34,201 nt of DNA from Pseudomonas serbica (GTDB lineage: Bacteria; Pseudomonadota; Gammaproteobacteria; Pseudomonadales; Pseudomonadaceae): NCBI RefSeq assembly GCF_028823535.1, contig NZ_JAQIYM010000027.1, positions 1-34,201 on the forward strand. The letters run 5' to 3'. Under the pieces are notes generated by a model, which had not been told where the DNA came from, ran no database searches, and saw only the letters and a list, made by a program, of their open reading frames with translations. This document shows, one piece after another, positions 15,833-23,924 of the stretch. The translations under genes and the position numbers were made by a program. Within the stretch, counting starts at the first letter, position 1. Each line of letters starts with the position of its first letter.

Positions 15833-16866
15833 CGGCCATCGTTCGGCCGCGGCCGATGTTGATTGCCCTGGGTCTGGTATTGGCGCTGGTGTTCTGGCTG
15901 TCCCTGGCCCTGGGGCCGGTCAGCCTGCCGCTGGGCGATACCTTGCTGGCCGGGCTGCGTCTGCTCGGATTGCCGGTGGATGGCGGCGACAACCAACAGG
16001 CCGAGCTGATCCTCGGTCAGATCCGCCTGCCGCGCAGTCTGCTGGGCATCGCGGTCGGCTCGGTACTCGCGCTGTCCGGCGTGGCCATGCAAGGGTTGTT
16101 TCGCAATCCGCTGGCGGATCCGGGGCTGGTTGGCGTGTCCGGCGGCGCAGCGCTGGGCGCGGCGGTCGCGATTGTCGGCGGCAGCCTGATGGGCGGTTGG
16201 CCGCCGGCCATCGAGCCGTACCTGTTGTCGGTGAGCGCCTTCGCCGGCGGTCTGATCGTCACGGCGGTGGTGTATCGCTTCGGCCGCAGCGATGGCCAGA
16301 CCAACGTCGCCACCCTGCTCCTGGCCGGCGTGGCGATGACGGCCATGGCCGGGGCCGGGGTCGGCCTGTTCACCTACCTGGCCGATGACGCCACGTTGCG
16401 CACCCTGACTTTTTGGAACCTGGGCAGCCTCAACGGCGCCAACTATCCACGCCTGTGGCCGTTGCTGATCGTGGCGGTGGGCGTGGCGTCGTGGTTGCCG
16501 CGTCGCGCTGCGGCGCTCAACGCGATGCTTCTGGGCGAGTCCGAAGCCCGTCACCTGGGCTTCAATGTCGAGCGGATCAAGCTTGAGCTGGTGTTGTGCA
16601 CGGCGCTGGGCGTCGGAGCCGCGGTGGCCGCGGCAGGCCTGATCGGTTTTATCGGCCTGGTGGTGCCGCACCTGATGCGCCTGCTGGTCGGGCCCGACCA
16701 TCGGGCGCTGCTGCCGGCGTCATTGCTCGCCGGTGCCAGCCTGTTGTTGCTCGCGGATCTGGTCGCCCGTTTGCTGCTGGCACCCGCCGAGTTGCCGATC
16801 GGTATCGTCACCGCGCTCATCGGTGCACCCTTCTTTCTCTATCTGCTGGTACGGGGGCGCTCCTGA
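15829..16866 (+). CDS. hmuU: Heme ABC transporter permease (FecCD family)
   Basis: This 345-residue inner-membrane permease of the FecCD family has about nine to ten hydrophobic helices. Hallmarks are QIRLPRSLLGIAVGSVLALSGVAMQGLFRNPLADPGLVGVSGGAALGAAVA near residues 65-115 and GFIGLVVPHLMRLLVGPDHRALLP near residues 265-290, which contacts the ATPase. It would work as a dimer with HmuV to move heme inward. The start is GTG at 15829, inside the end of the hmuT relic, and its stop overlaps the hmuV start. It is open over full length, so it appears functional, although its cognate binding protein is deleted. Confidence 0.92.
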   Translation: MTAIVRPRPMLIALGLVLALVFWLSLALGPVSLPLGDTLLAGLRLLGLPVDGGDNQQAELILGQIRLPRSLLGIAVGSVLALSGVAMQGLFRNPLADPGLVGVSGGAALGAAVAIVGGSLMGGWPPAIEPYLLSVSAFAGGLIVTAVVYRFGRSDGQTNVATLLLAGVAMTAMAGAGVGLFTYLADDATLRTLTFWNLGSLNGANYPRLWPLLIVAVGVASWLPRRAAALNAMLLGESEARHLGFNVERIKLELVLCTALGVGAAVAAAGLIGFIGLVVPHLMRLLVGPDHRALLPASLLAGASLLLLADLVARLLLAPAELPIGIVTALIGAPFFLYLLVRGRS

Positions 16867-17633
16867 TGCTGCGGGCCAACAACTTGTTGGTGCGGCGCGG
16901 CAGTCGCACGGTTCTGGCAGACATCGATATCGAGTTGCGTCCAGGTCAAGTCCTTGGCGTGCTGGGGCCCAACGGCGCCGGTAAAAGCACCCTGCTCGCC
17001 GCCCTGTGCGACGAGCTACCGGCCAACAAAGGTACGGTCAGCCTCGATGAGCGTGCACTCGCCGACTGGCCGGGTCAGGAGCGGGCCAGACGCCTGGCGG
17101 TATTGCCCCAAAGTTCAAGCCTGAACTTCGCCTTCTCGGTGAATGAAGTGGTGGCCATGGGTCGCCTGCCCCATTGCAGCGGTCGTGTGCGCGATGCCGA
17201 AATCGTTGCTGAAGCCCTGGTTGCCGCCGACGCCTTGCACCTGGCGGAGCGCAGTTATCTGGCGTTGTCCGGTGGCGAACGCCAGCGCGTGCACCTGGCG
17301 CGGGTGCTCGCGCAACTGTGGCCGGGGGCCAAGGGGCAGACCTTGCTGCTCGACGAACCGACCTCGATGCTCGACCCGCTGCACCAGCACACCATTCTGC
17401 AGGCGGTGCGGGATTTCGCCGGGCGCGGTGCGGCGGTGCTGGTGATCCTGCACGACCTGAATCTGGCGGCACGGTATTGTGATCAGTTGCTGCTGTTGCA
17501 TGAGGGGCGCACGCACGCCTGCGGTCCTCCGGATGAAGTCCTGACCGCCGAGGCACTGCAAGCCGTTTACGGGTTGCAAGTGCTGATCCACCGGCACCCG
17601 GAACGCGGTCATCCGTTGATTATCGCGCGCTGA
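16866..17633 (+). CDS. hmuV: Heme ABC transporter ATP-binding protein
   Basis: This 255-residue ABC ATPase has Walker A GPNGAGKST (34-42), Q-loop Q82, signature LSGGERQ (134-140), Walker B LLLDEPT (160-166) and switch histidine H196. It powers the HmuU permease at the inner membrane. The ATG at 16866 overlaps the hmuU stop (TGATG), so the two are coupled. The assignment to heme rather than siderophore import rests on position, the upstream hmuT relic and the following ChaN-like lipoprotein. Confidence 0.93.
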   Translation: MLRANNLLVRRGSRTVLADIDIELRPGQVLGVLGPNGAGKSTLLAALCDELPANKGTVSLDERALADWPGQERARRLAVLPQSSSLNFAFSVNEVVAMGRLPHCSGRVRDAEIVAEALVAADALHLAERSYLALSGGERQRVHLARVLAQLWPGAKGQTLLLDEPTSMLDPLHQHTILQAVRDFAGRGAAVLVILHDLNLAARYCDQLLLLHEGRTHACGPPDEVLTAEALQAVYGLQVLIHRHPERGHPLIIAR

Positions 17634-17663
17634 CGCCCATCCACCCCCCAACAAGGAGAGCCG

Positions 17664-18548
17664 ATGCGCATCCTGCTGATATGCCTGGCCAGCCTGCTGG
17701 CTGCCTGCCAAGTTCATTACGTCGCACCGCCACCGCCTGCGATTGCCCCCGAAGGGCGGGCTCACGCTGATCTCGGGGTCATCCGCGAACTCGCCAGCGG
17801 GCGCACCCTCACCCCGCACGCATTGGTCGAGCGCCTGGCGGCTGCGCCGCGGGTGCTGGTCGGTGAACAACACGACAACCCCGATCACCATGCCTTGCAA
17901 CTGTGGCTGCTACGCCAACTGGCGGCGCAACGTCCACAAGGCAGCCTGTTGATGGAAATGCTCAACCCCGACCAACAGGCAAAAGTCGATGCAGCACAGG
18001 CCGCCATCCGTGCCGGTCAACCGCCGGCCGACCTCTATCAAGCGCTGTCCTGGCAAGCCAATTGGGATTGGGGCGTTTACGGTGCATTGGTGACTTACGC
18101 CCTGCGCCAGCCCTACCCTCTGCTGTCGGCCAACCTCGATCGCACGCAGATCATGCAGATCTATAAACAACGTCCGACGCTCAGCGGCGAGGCGTCCACC
18201 ACCCAACAGGTGCAAGCGACATTACTGGACGACATCCGCGAGTCCCATTGCGGCATGCTGCCCGAAGCGCAGATGCCGGCGATGCTCGCCGTGCAACAGC
18301 AACGCGACCGACGCATGGCCGAGCGCTTGTTGGCGGCGCCGACGCCAGCCCTGTTGCTGGCCGGGGCGTTCCATGTGCGCAAGGACCTGGGCGTGCCGCT
18401 GCATCTGAAAGACCTCGGCGCTGGCCAGGGCAACGCGGTGTTGATTTTGGCTGAAGTGGGCAGGACGGTGGCGGCCGACAGTGCGGATTACGTTTGGTAC
18501 ACGGCGGCGCAGCCGGAGCAGGATCATTGCGCGCAATTTCGCCGATAA
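17664..18548 (+). CDS. ChaN-like heme-associated lipoprotein
   Basis: This 294-residue protein has a lipobox, LLAAC, with the lipidated cysteine at residue 15, so it is a membrane-anchored lipoprotein. The ChaN-type domain starts at about residue 55 with RVLVGEQHDNPDHHALQLWLL (the Glu-x-His signature). SLLMEMLNPDQQAKVDAAQ and LLLAGAFHVRKDLGVPLHL also fit. ChaN proteins bind heme pairs between two monomers and are encoded with heme uptake genes; the P. aeruginosa equivalent is PhuW. It starts 30 bases after hmuV, after AAGGAGA, so it is in the same operon. Confidence 0.88.
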   Translation: MRILLICLASLLAACQVHYVAPPPPAIAPEGRAHADLGVIRELASGRTLTPHALVERLAAAPRVLVGEQHDNPDHHALQLWLLRQLAAQRPQGSLLMEMLNPDQQAKVDAAQAAIRAGQPPADLYQALSWQANWDWGVYGALVTYALRQPYPLLSANLDRTQIMQIYKQRPTLSGEASTTQQVQATLLDDIRESHCGMLPEAQMPAMLAVQQQRDRRMAERLLAAPTPALLLAGAFHVRKDLGVPLHLKDLGAGQGNAVLILAEVGRTVAADSADYVWYTAAQPEQDHCAQFRR

Positions 18549-18575
18549 AAGATCCATCGATCGACGTCTTGATCT

Positions 18576-18959
18576 TCAAGGCACCTGGAACGTCTCAATA
18601 TAAGCCAGCAGATCATCGATTTTTTCCCGATCGCTGATCCCCCAGAAAATCATCCGCGTACCCGAGACCACGGCCTTCGGGTCCTCGATGTACGCGGCGA
18701 GCTTTTCCCGGGTCCAGACGATGCCGGAGGACTTCATGGCATCGGAGTATTGATAGTCCGTGGTGCTCCCGGCGGTGCGCCCGACAATGCCGTTGAGCTG
18801 CGGACCAAAAAAGGGCCGCGCGCCCTCGCCGATCTGATGGCAGCCGCCGCACACCCGCTTGAACAGTTTCCCACCCGCCTCGGCATCACCCTGGGCGTTC
18901 GCCTGCATGCCGAACAAACCCAGGCTCAGGGCAAGGGTCATCATCGCTGTTTTGTTCAT
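18576..18959 (-). CDS. Exported c-type cytochrome
   Basis: This 127-residue protein has a signal peptide (cleavage near ANA-QG, residue 22) and a single class I cytochrome c domain. The heme attachment site is CGGCH (37-41) and the probable axial methionine is Met103 in GTRMIFWG. KLFKRVCGGCHQIGEGARPFFGPQLNGIVGR is the usual layout of small soluble cytochromes c550/c552. It should carry electrons in the periplasm. I chose the ATG at 18959, which gives a clean signal peptide, although its ribosome site is weak. It converges with the ChaN-like gene and is divergent from the gene at 19126. Confidence 0.92.
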   Translation of the reverse strand: MNKTAMMTLALSLGLFGMQANAQGDAEAGGKLFKRVCGGCHQIGEGARPFFGPQLNGIVGRTAGSTTDYQYSDAMKSSGIVWTREKLAAYIEDPKAVVSGTRMIFWGISDREKIDDLLAYIETFQVP

Positions 18960-19125
18960 CAAGCCAATACCCACGCAAAAACGGCCGCCATTTGAGCATG
19001 ATCCGGCCTCGCGCGAAACGAACGCCTGCCGTCCATCCCGCCAAAACATCGCGCGGTTATCCCCGCCTAGACTGGAAAGTCATTCCATCTCCACCAGATG
19101 GCCGCAACAGAGGGAGACAAACATC

Positions 19126-19881
19126 ATGAAAATTGTCGTGATCGGCGGAACCGGGTTGATCGGCACACAGCTCTGCGAGCGGCTGCGCGAGGGTGGGCAT
19201 GATGTCCTGCCCGCCTCGCCGAAATCCGGGGTCAACGCGGTGACGGGGGAAGGCTTGCAGGCGGCCCTGCAAGGCGCCGACGTGGTGGTCGACGTCGCCA
19301 ACTCGCCCTCGTTCGAAGATGCCGCCGTGCTCGAATTCTTCGAAAAATCGGGGCGCAATCTCGGCGCCGCCGAGAAGGCCGTCGGGGTCAAGCACCACGT
19401 CGCGCTCTCGGTGGTAGGTACCGAGCGGATGCTCGAAAGCGGCTACTTCCGCGCCAAGATGGCCCAGGAGGAATTGATCAAGAAAGCCGGCGTGCCCTAC
19501 TCGATCCTGCGCGCCACGCAGTTTTTCGAGTTCATCGGCGCCATTGCGCAATCCGGTGCCCAAGGCGACAGCGTTCGCCTGACGTCCGCCGCCTTGCAGC
19601 CCGTTGCCTCGGCCGACGTCGCCGCGGCACTGGCAACCCTTGCCGTGGCGGCCCCCACCAACAAGACCTCGGAAGTGGCCGGTCCGGACAAGCAGCCACT
19701 GGCCTCGTTCGCCAAAGCCTGGCTGCAACACAACCAGGATCAGCGAAAAGTGATCATTGACGACAACGCCGGCTACTTCGGCGCGATCATCAACGACCAG
19801 TCACTGACCCCGACCCCGGGTGCCAATCCGATCGTCGGCAAGACTCACTTCGATCAATGGCTCAAGAGCGCCGGCGCCTGA
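19126..19881 (+). CDS. NAD(P)-binding atypical SDR (NmrA-like)
   Basis: This 251-residue protein has an N-terminal Rossmann nucleotide-binding motif GGTGLIG (7-13). The body is typical of the atypical short-chain dehydrogenase/NmrA group, including FRAKMAQEELIKKAGVPYSILRATQFFEF. The usual Tyr-x-x-x-Lys is not evident, so it may be an NAD(P) sensor or quinone-type reductase rather than a classical dehydrogenase. AGGGAG lies nine bases upstream of the ATG. It precedes a cupin gene by 29 bases in a likely two-gene operon ending at the terminator at 20321. Confidence 0.85.
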   Translation: MKIVVIGGTGLIGTQLCERLREGGHDVLPASPKSGVNAVTGEGLQAALQGADVVVDVANSPSFEDAAVLEFFEKSGRNLGAAEKAVGVKHHVALSVVGTERMLESGYFRAKMAQEELIKKAGVPYSILRATQFFEFIGAIAQSGAQGDSVRLTSAALQPVASADVAAALATLAVAAPTNKTSEVAGPDKQPLASFAKAWLQHNQDQRKVIIDDNAGYFGAIINDQSLTPTPGANPIVGKTHFDQWLKSAGA

Positions 19882-19910
19882 CAGTCAGCCCACTTCATCA
19901 GGAGTGTCCC

Positions 19911-20309
19911 ATGCGAACCCATGTTCTCCTCGCCTCGCTTGCACTGTCCCTTTCGCCCCAGGTCCTGGCCGCCGACGCGCCGCACCCGGACGTCAAGGAG
20001 GTGTCGGTCACCGCCCTTCCCGATTACCCCGGCAAGGAAGTGCTGATGCTCACCGTCGAGTACCCGCCAGGCGGTGCCGACCCGGTTCATCGGCACGACG
20101 CGCACGGTTTCATCTACGTGCTCGAAGGCTCCATCGTCATGGGGGTCAAGGGTGGCAAGGAAGTCACCCTGATGCCCGGGCAAAGTTTCCACGAAGGCCC
20201 CGATGACATCCATACGGTGGGCCGCAATGCCAGCAAGGACAAGCCAGCGAAATTTGTCGTCTTTCTGCTGAAGGACCAGAACAAGCCGCCGGTCCTCCCG
20301 GTCGAGTGA
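19911..20309 (+). CDS. Exported cupin-domain protein
   Basis: This 132-residue protein has a signal peptide (cleavage near VLA-AD, residue 20) and a single cupin barrel. The metal-type motif VHRHDAHGFIYVLEGSIVMG and the second motif PGQSFHEGPDDIHTVGRNA are visible. It is probably a periplasmic metal-dependent small-molecule-binding or dioxygenase-like protein; the substrate is unknown. AGGAG lies seven bases upstream of the ATG. It follows the NmrA-like gene, with the stop of that gene 29 bases upstream. Confidence 0.87.
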   Translation: MRTHVLLASLALSLSPQVLAADAPHPDVKEVSVTALPDYPGKEVLMLTVEYPPGGADPVHRHDAHGFIYVLEGSIVMGVKGGKEVTLMPGQSFHEGPDDIHTVGRNASKDKPAKFVVFLLKDQNKPPVLPVE

Positions 20310-20320
20310 TTCACCTGCAG

Positions 20321-20356
20321 AAAAATCCGGAACCCTGTGAAGGAGTCCGGATTTTT
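20321..20356. terminator. Bidirectional terminator
   Basis: Perfect 11-bp inverted repeat AAAAATCCGGA (20321-20331) and TCCGGATTTTT (20346-20356) with a 14-base loop. It lies 11 bases after the cupin stop and 13 bases before the stop of the opposing SDR gene. The T run on one side and the A run on the other mean it can stop transcription from both directions. Confidence 0.9.
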
Positions 20357-20369
20357 ATAATGCCTCAAG

Positions 20370-21200
20370 TCAGTCCTGGAAATCGGTAGACAGCGCCAAC
20401 TCGTTCCACTCGGCCAGTTCCTGGGCGACAAAGCGGTTTTTCGCTTCTATGCGCGCGATGGTATCGCTGCCCAGTGCCAGACGCTGTGGCGGCTTCGGCG
20501 CGTTGACCAGGGCCAGCATGGCTTCGGCGAACTTCACCGGGTCACCGGGCTGGGCATGGTTGGCGGCCTCTGCATGCTTGCGCATGGCGCCCACGGTGTC
20601 GTCGTAGTCCGACAGCTCGAGCGCGGTCTTCACCAGCGACTGCTCGTCGAGGAAGTCGGTGCGAAAGAAGCCCGGCTCGACCACCGTGGCGTGGATCCCC
20701 AGCGGCGCCAGTTCCTGGTGCAGCGCCTCGGTGATGCCTTCCACCGCGAACTTGGTGGAACCGTAGACACCCCAGCCCATGTAGGCCTGGTAGCCGCCAA
20801 TGGAAGAGATGTTGATCACATGCCCGCAGCGCTGGCGACGCATGTGCGGCAGGACTGCACGGGTCACGTTGAGTACGCCGAAGACGTTGGTGGCGAACAG
20901 GCGCTCGGTCTCGCTGGCGCTGGTTTCTTCCACCGCGCCAAGCACACCGAACCCGGCATTGTTGATCAGCACATCGATCCGCCCGAAACGCTTGATGCCT
21001 TCTGCCACGGCCTGATGCGCTTCGGCTTCGCGGGTCACGTCCAGACGCACGGCCAGCAGGTTTGGATGATCGCCCAGTCTGGCGGTGATTTCTTCGGGTT
21101 TACGGGCGGTGGCAATCACCGCGTCGCCGGCTCGCAGAGCACGTTCTGCGATGAGAGTACCAAAACCACGGGAAGCCCCAGTAATGAACCAAGTACGCAT
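20370..21200 (-). CDS. Short-chain dehydrogenase/reductase
   Basis: This 276-residue classical SDR has the cofactor motif TGASRGFG (7-14), NNAG (80-83) and catalytic Ser132/133-Tyr146-x-x-x-Lys150 (YGSTK). It should be an NAD(P)-dependent oxidoreductase in the cytoplasm; the substrate cannot be predicted. AGGAGGAG sits just upstream of the ATG, a very strong ribosome site. It is divergent from the LysR gene at 21331, which probably controls it. The C-terminal tail of about 40 residues is longer than in minimal SDRs, as in many SDR family oxidoreductases with PGDPVKFAEAMLALVNAP. Confidence 0.92.
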   Translation of the reverse strand: MRTWFITGASRGFGTLIAERALRAGDAVIATARKPEEITARLGDHPNLLAVRLDVTREAEAHQAVAEGIKRFGRIDVLINNAGFGVLGAVEETSASETERLFATNVFGVLNVTRAVLPHMRRQRCGHVINISSIGGYQAYMGWGVYGSTKFAVEGITEALHQELAPLGIHATVVEPGFFRTDFLDEQSLVKTALELSDYDDTVGAMRKHAEAANHAQPGDPVKFAEAMLALVNAPKPPQRLALGSDTIARIEAKNRFVAQELAEWNELALSTDFQD

Positions 21201-21312
21201 TTCAACTCCTCCTGTCAGCGACCCGAGCGTTATTGCCGGGCTTTCTTGATGAGTTGACGCAACTTTAAATCTGCCTTACTGATGTGATAATCCCAGCAAT
21301 TTTGCATGACTT

Positions 21313-21329
21313 TGTGAAAGGCATTCACA
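21313..21329. promoter_or_regulatory. Palindrome with T-N11-A core, probable LysR site
   Basis: Inverted repeat TGTGAA-AGGCA-TTCACA directly upstream of the LysR start (ATG at 21331), containing a T-N11-A core typical of LysR-type regulators. Its overlap with the ribosome binding region suggests autorepression, with control of the divergent SDR possible. This is inferred from symmetry and position. Confidence 0.55.
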
Positions 21330-21330
21330 T

Positions 21331-22236
21331 ATGAAGGCACCTTCGGCGGCAGACCTCTCGACCTTCCTGTGCGTGGCCAACCATCTGAACTTCAGCCGGG
21401 CGGCGGTGGATCTGGGGCTGACGCCTTCGGCGCTGAGCCATGCGGTGCGCACCCTGGAGAATCGGCTCGGTGTGCGGCTATTCAACCGCACCACCCGCAG
21501 CGTCGGCCTGACCGAAGCCGGCGAGCGTCTCTTTGCGCGATTGAAACCGGCCTTTCGCGATATCGACGATGCCCTGGAAGACCTCAACCATTTTCGCGAC
21601 AAACCCTCGGGCAACCTGAGAATCACCGCCGGTCGCCAGGCCGCCGAACTGGTGCTGCTGCCGCTGGCCAGCAGGTTCCTCGACGCCTATCCGGACGTGA
21701 AGCTGGAGATCGTGACGGACGACGCGCTGGTCGATGTGGTGGCGCAGGGATTTGACGCCGGGGTGCGCTTCGGCATCCGGCTGGAGGCGGACATGGTCTC
21801 CCTGCCGATTGGCGGCACCCTGCGCTCCGTGGTCGTGGGCTCCGCGGAGTTTTTCCGCAAACATCCCGTACCGCAGAAACCCGAAGACCTGCATGGCCTG
21901 CCGTGCATTCGCCATCGTTTCCCCAGTGGCACCGTGTATCGCTGGGAGTTCGAACGCGGCGGGATCACCCAGGAAATCGAAATCGACGGCCCGCTGACCT
22001 TGGGTGACGTGAGCCTGATGGTCGCCCCGGCGTTGCAGGGCGTCGGCATGGCCTACGTCTTCGAGGACATGGTCAAGGCACAAATTACCGACGGCAGCCT
22101 GGTCCAGGTGCTGGGCGACTGGTGCCCCTACTACCCCGGCCTGCACCTGTACTACCCAAGCCGACGGCATGTGCCCGCAGCGCTCAAGGCTTTCATCGAG
22201 TTTGCCCGTGCTACTCGGGCGGGCAATCCATTGTAG
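21331..22236 (+). CDS. LysR family transcriptional regulator
   Basis: This 301-residue regulator has the LysR winged helix-turn-helix at about residues 6-65 (LSTFLCVANHLNFSRAAVDLGLTPSALSHAVRTLENRLGVRLFNRTTRSV) and a periplasmic-binding-protein-like effector domain from about 90. The sequence is close to the PA-type regulators of divergent SDR genes; the effector is unknown. The stop TAG (22234-22236) lies inside a REP sequence, which means the REPIN abuts or supplies the end of the gene. Confidence 0.93.
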   Translation: MKAPSAADLSTFLCVANHLNFSRAAVDLGLTPSALSHAVRTLENRLGVRLFNRTTRSVGLTEAGERLFARLKPAFRDIDDALEDLNHFRDKPSGNLRITAGRQAAELVLLPLASRFLDAYPDVKLEIVTDDALVDVVAQGFDAGVRFGIRLEADMVSLPIGGTLRSVVVGSAEFFRKHPVPQKPEDLHGLPCIRHRFPSGTVYRWEFERGGITQEIEIDGPLTLGDVSLMVAPALQGVGMAYVFEDMVKAQITDGSLVQVLGDWCPYYPGLHLYYPSRRHVPAALKAFIEFARATRAGNPL

Positions 22237-22316
22237 GAGCCGGCTTGCCGGCGAAGGCGCCCTTGAACACAGCGTTGATCATCTGGCCGCCTTCGCTGGC
22301 AAGCCAGCTCCTACAG
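22232..22316. repeat. REPIN (REP doublet)
   Basis: TGTAGGAGCCGGCTTGCC with its inverted copy ending GGCAAGCCAGCTCCTACA, enclosing about 30 bp. The element overlaps the LysR stop codon by the bases TAG, an unusual gene end. Confidence 0.9.
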
Positions 22317-22418
22317 TAGATTGGGGCCAGAAAATCGCTCTGCGCCATGGCGTCCACCAGGCCTGTTGTCTACCATCGACGGCGAGAACGTCATAACCCA
22401 GTCTGTGAGAAAAAACCG

Positions 22419-22745
22419 ATGGTCACCTGCTACCTGAAATATGTGCTGGACCCGTACAAGCTCGAAGCCTTCGAACACTACGGCAAACTGTGGATTCCGC
22501 TGGTGGAGAAATTCGGTGGCCAGCATCACGGCTATTTCCTGCCGTCCGAAGGCGCCAACAACATTGCCCTGGCAATGTTCACCTTCCCGAGCCTGGCGGC
22601 CTACGAAACCTATCGCCAAGCGTCGATGAACGACCCTGAGTGCATCGCCGCCTTCAAGTACGCGGAAGAAACCCGCTGTATCCTCAGTTATGAACGCACC
22701 TTCTTCCGGCCGGTGTTCGGTGAGCCGAAACACAAACCCGCCTGA
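22419..22745 (+). CDS. NIPSNAP family protein
   Basis: This 108-residue soluble protein reads as a NIPSNAP/dimeric alpha-beta barrel protein: VTCYLKYVLDPYKLEAFEHYGKLWIPLVEKFGGQHHGYFLPSEGANNIAL, then a helix and a SYERTFFRPVFGEP tail. The family role in bacteria is unknown. I chose the ATG at 22419; the ribosome site is weak (GAGA). A terminator hairpin follows the stop within 20 bases. It is not part of an evident operon. Confidence 0.87.
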   Translation: MVTCYLKYVLDPYKLEAFEHYGKLWIPLVEKFGGQHHGYFLPSEGANNIALAMFTFPSLAAYETYRQASMNDPECIAAFKYAEETRCILSYERTFFRPVFGEPKHKPA

Positions 22746-22759
22746 TCGTCATCAATGAT

Positions 22760-22785
22760 AATGCCGCCGACCGGGCGGCATTTTC
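22760..22785 (+). terminator. Rho-independent terminator after the NIPSNAP gene
   Basis: Perfect 9-bp stem AATGCCGCC (22760-22768) and GGCGGCATT (22774-22782) with a five-base loop, followed by a short T run (22781-22784). It begins 15 bases after the stop codon of the NIPSNAP gene. Confidence 0.85.
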
Positions 22786-22922
22786 TATTAGGCGAACAGG
22801 GGGGTCACATCGTAATAAAACGTCGGATGAATGGTCAGGCAATACCCGGCGAGTTGCTGTTGATGGGGCTAGCGTTATAAGTCCGCATCACCAACTCGGC
22901 ATTCTTCCAGCGGTGACCTCCC

Positions 22923-23705
22923 ATGGAAAAGTTCGCCCCAAAGTTGCACACCGTTCTTGCCCTGATCATCGGATTGAGTACAGCAACAGCGGCACAGGCC
23001 GATGAGGCCTACGCCAAGACGTTGCTCAAGAAGATGTCTGACTATATGTCAGCGCAAAAAAATATATCGTTCAACTACGACACCATCCTTGAAGTAGTCA
23101 CTAAAGATAAGCAACGACTGGCCTTGGCAGGTTCCGGCACACTCGCTCTGACTCGGCCTGACAAGTTGCGCAGTACCCGCGCCAGTGGTTTTGCCGACCT
23201 GGAGATGGTGTTCGATGGCAAGACCCTGACCCTGTTGGGAAAAGGCAAGAACATCTACACCCAAGTGGAAGTCCCGGGCACGCTGGATGATCTGTTCGAT
23301 ACCCTGCGGGACAAATACAACCGGCCGCTTCCCGGCGCTGACCTGCTCATGTCCAATCCCCAGGATCAATTGATGGCGGGCGTGACCGACATCAAGGACC
23401 TGGGCAGTGGCGTCATCGGCGGTACCGAATGCGATCACCTGGCGTTCAGGAAAAAAGAAGTTGATTGGCAGATATGGATCGCCCAGGGCGACAAACCCTA
23501 CCCTTGCCGTTATTCCATCACGTCAAAAACCATTGCCGGCAGTCCGCAATACAGCATCCAGCTCAGCGACTTTAAAAGTGGCGATGCCGCGTCAGCAGAT
23601 GACTTCGCCTTCAACAACTCGACCAATGCCCAGAAAATCGATCTGAAGGACCTGCCCAACGCCGAGGACCTGCCCGGCAACTTTGTGCGAGGAAAAACCA
23701 AATGA
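22923..23705 (+). CDS. DUF2092 family exported protein
   Basis: This 260-residue protein has a signal peptide (cleavage near AQA-DE, residue 26) and a DUF2092 domain, the LolA-like fold used by lipoprotein carriers. Features include AYAKTLLKKMSDYMSAQKNISFNYDTILEV and DKLRSTRASGFADLEMVFDGKTLTLLGKGKNIYTQVEV. The LolA relation suggests binding of a hydrophobic or lipid ligand in the periplasm, which is inference. The stop overlaps the next start as ATGA, so the next small gene is coupled to it. Confidence 0.85.
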   Translation: MEKFAPKLHTVLALIIGLSTATAAQADEAYAKTLLKKMSDYMSAQKNISFNYDTILEVVTKDKQRLALAGSGTLALTRPDKLRSTRASGFADLEMVFDGKTLTLLGKGKNIYTQVEVPGTLDDLFDTLRDKYNRPLPGADLLMSNPQDQLMAGVTDIKDLGSGVIGGTECDHLAFRKKEVDWQIWIAQGDKPYPCRYSITSKTIAGSPQYSIQLSDFKSGDAASADDFAFNNSTNAQKIDLKDLPNAEDLPGNFVRGKTK

Positions 23706-23893
23706 ACCTGTTGATCAAATCCTGCGGATTTTTGCTGGTGGGACTGGTAGCGGTGTGCGCGCTGGAGCTTGGTGAAACCTTGTCGATCCCGGGCGTGCAC
23801 AGCGTTATTTCGCAAGCCGAGGCGGTGGTCGGGCGTCCCCTCACGCCAGTCAGCGTTGCCGGTGTCGCGAGGCGCTCGGCGCGGCGCGATTAA
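23702..23893 (+). CDS. Small exported protein coupled to the DUF2092 gene
   Basis: This 63-residue protein has a hydrophobic N-terminal segment (residues 3-22) that is probably a signal peptide or anchor. The short mature part contains QAEAVVGRPLTPVSVAGVARRSARR. I recall VxGRPxTPxSxAGVARR-like tails in small Pseudomonas proteins next to DUF2092 genes, but cannot verify it. The ATG overlaps the upstream stop by four bases (ATGA), a strong sign of shared translation. The tail is basic and could interact with envelope or nucleic acid. It has no assigned function. Confidence 0.75.
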   Translation: MNLLIKSCGFLLVGLVAVCALELGETLSIPGVHSVISQAEAVVGRPLTPVSVAGVARRSARRD

Positions 23894-23924
23894 CCTCGAT
23901 GCAGTAGTCAGCCTTCATTAGTGA

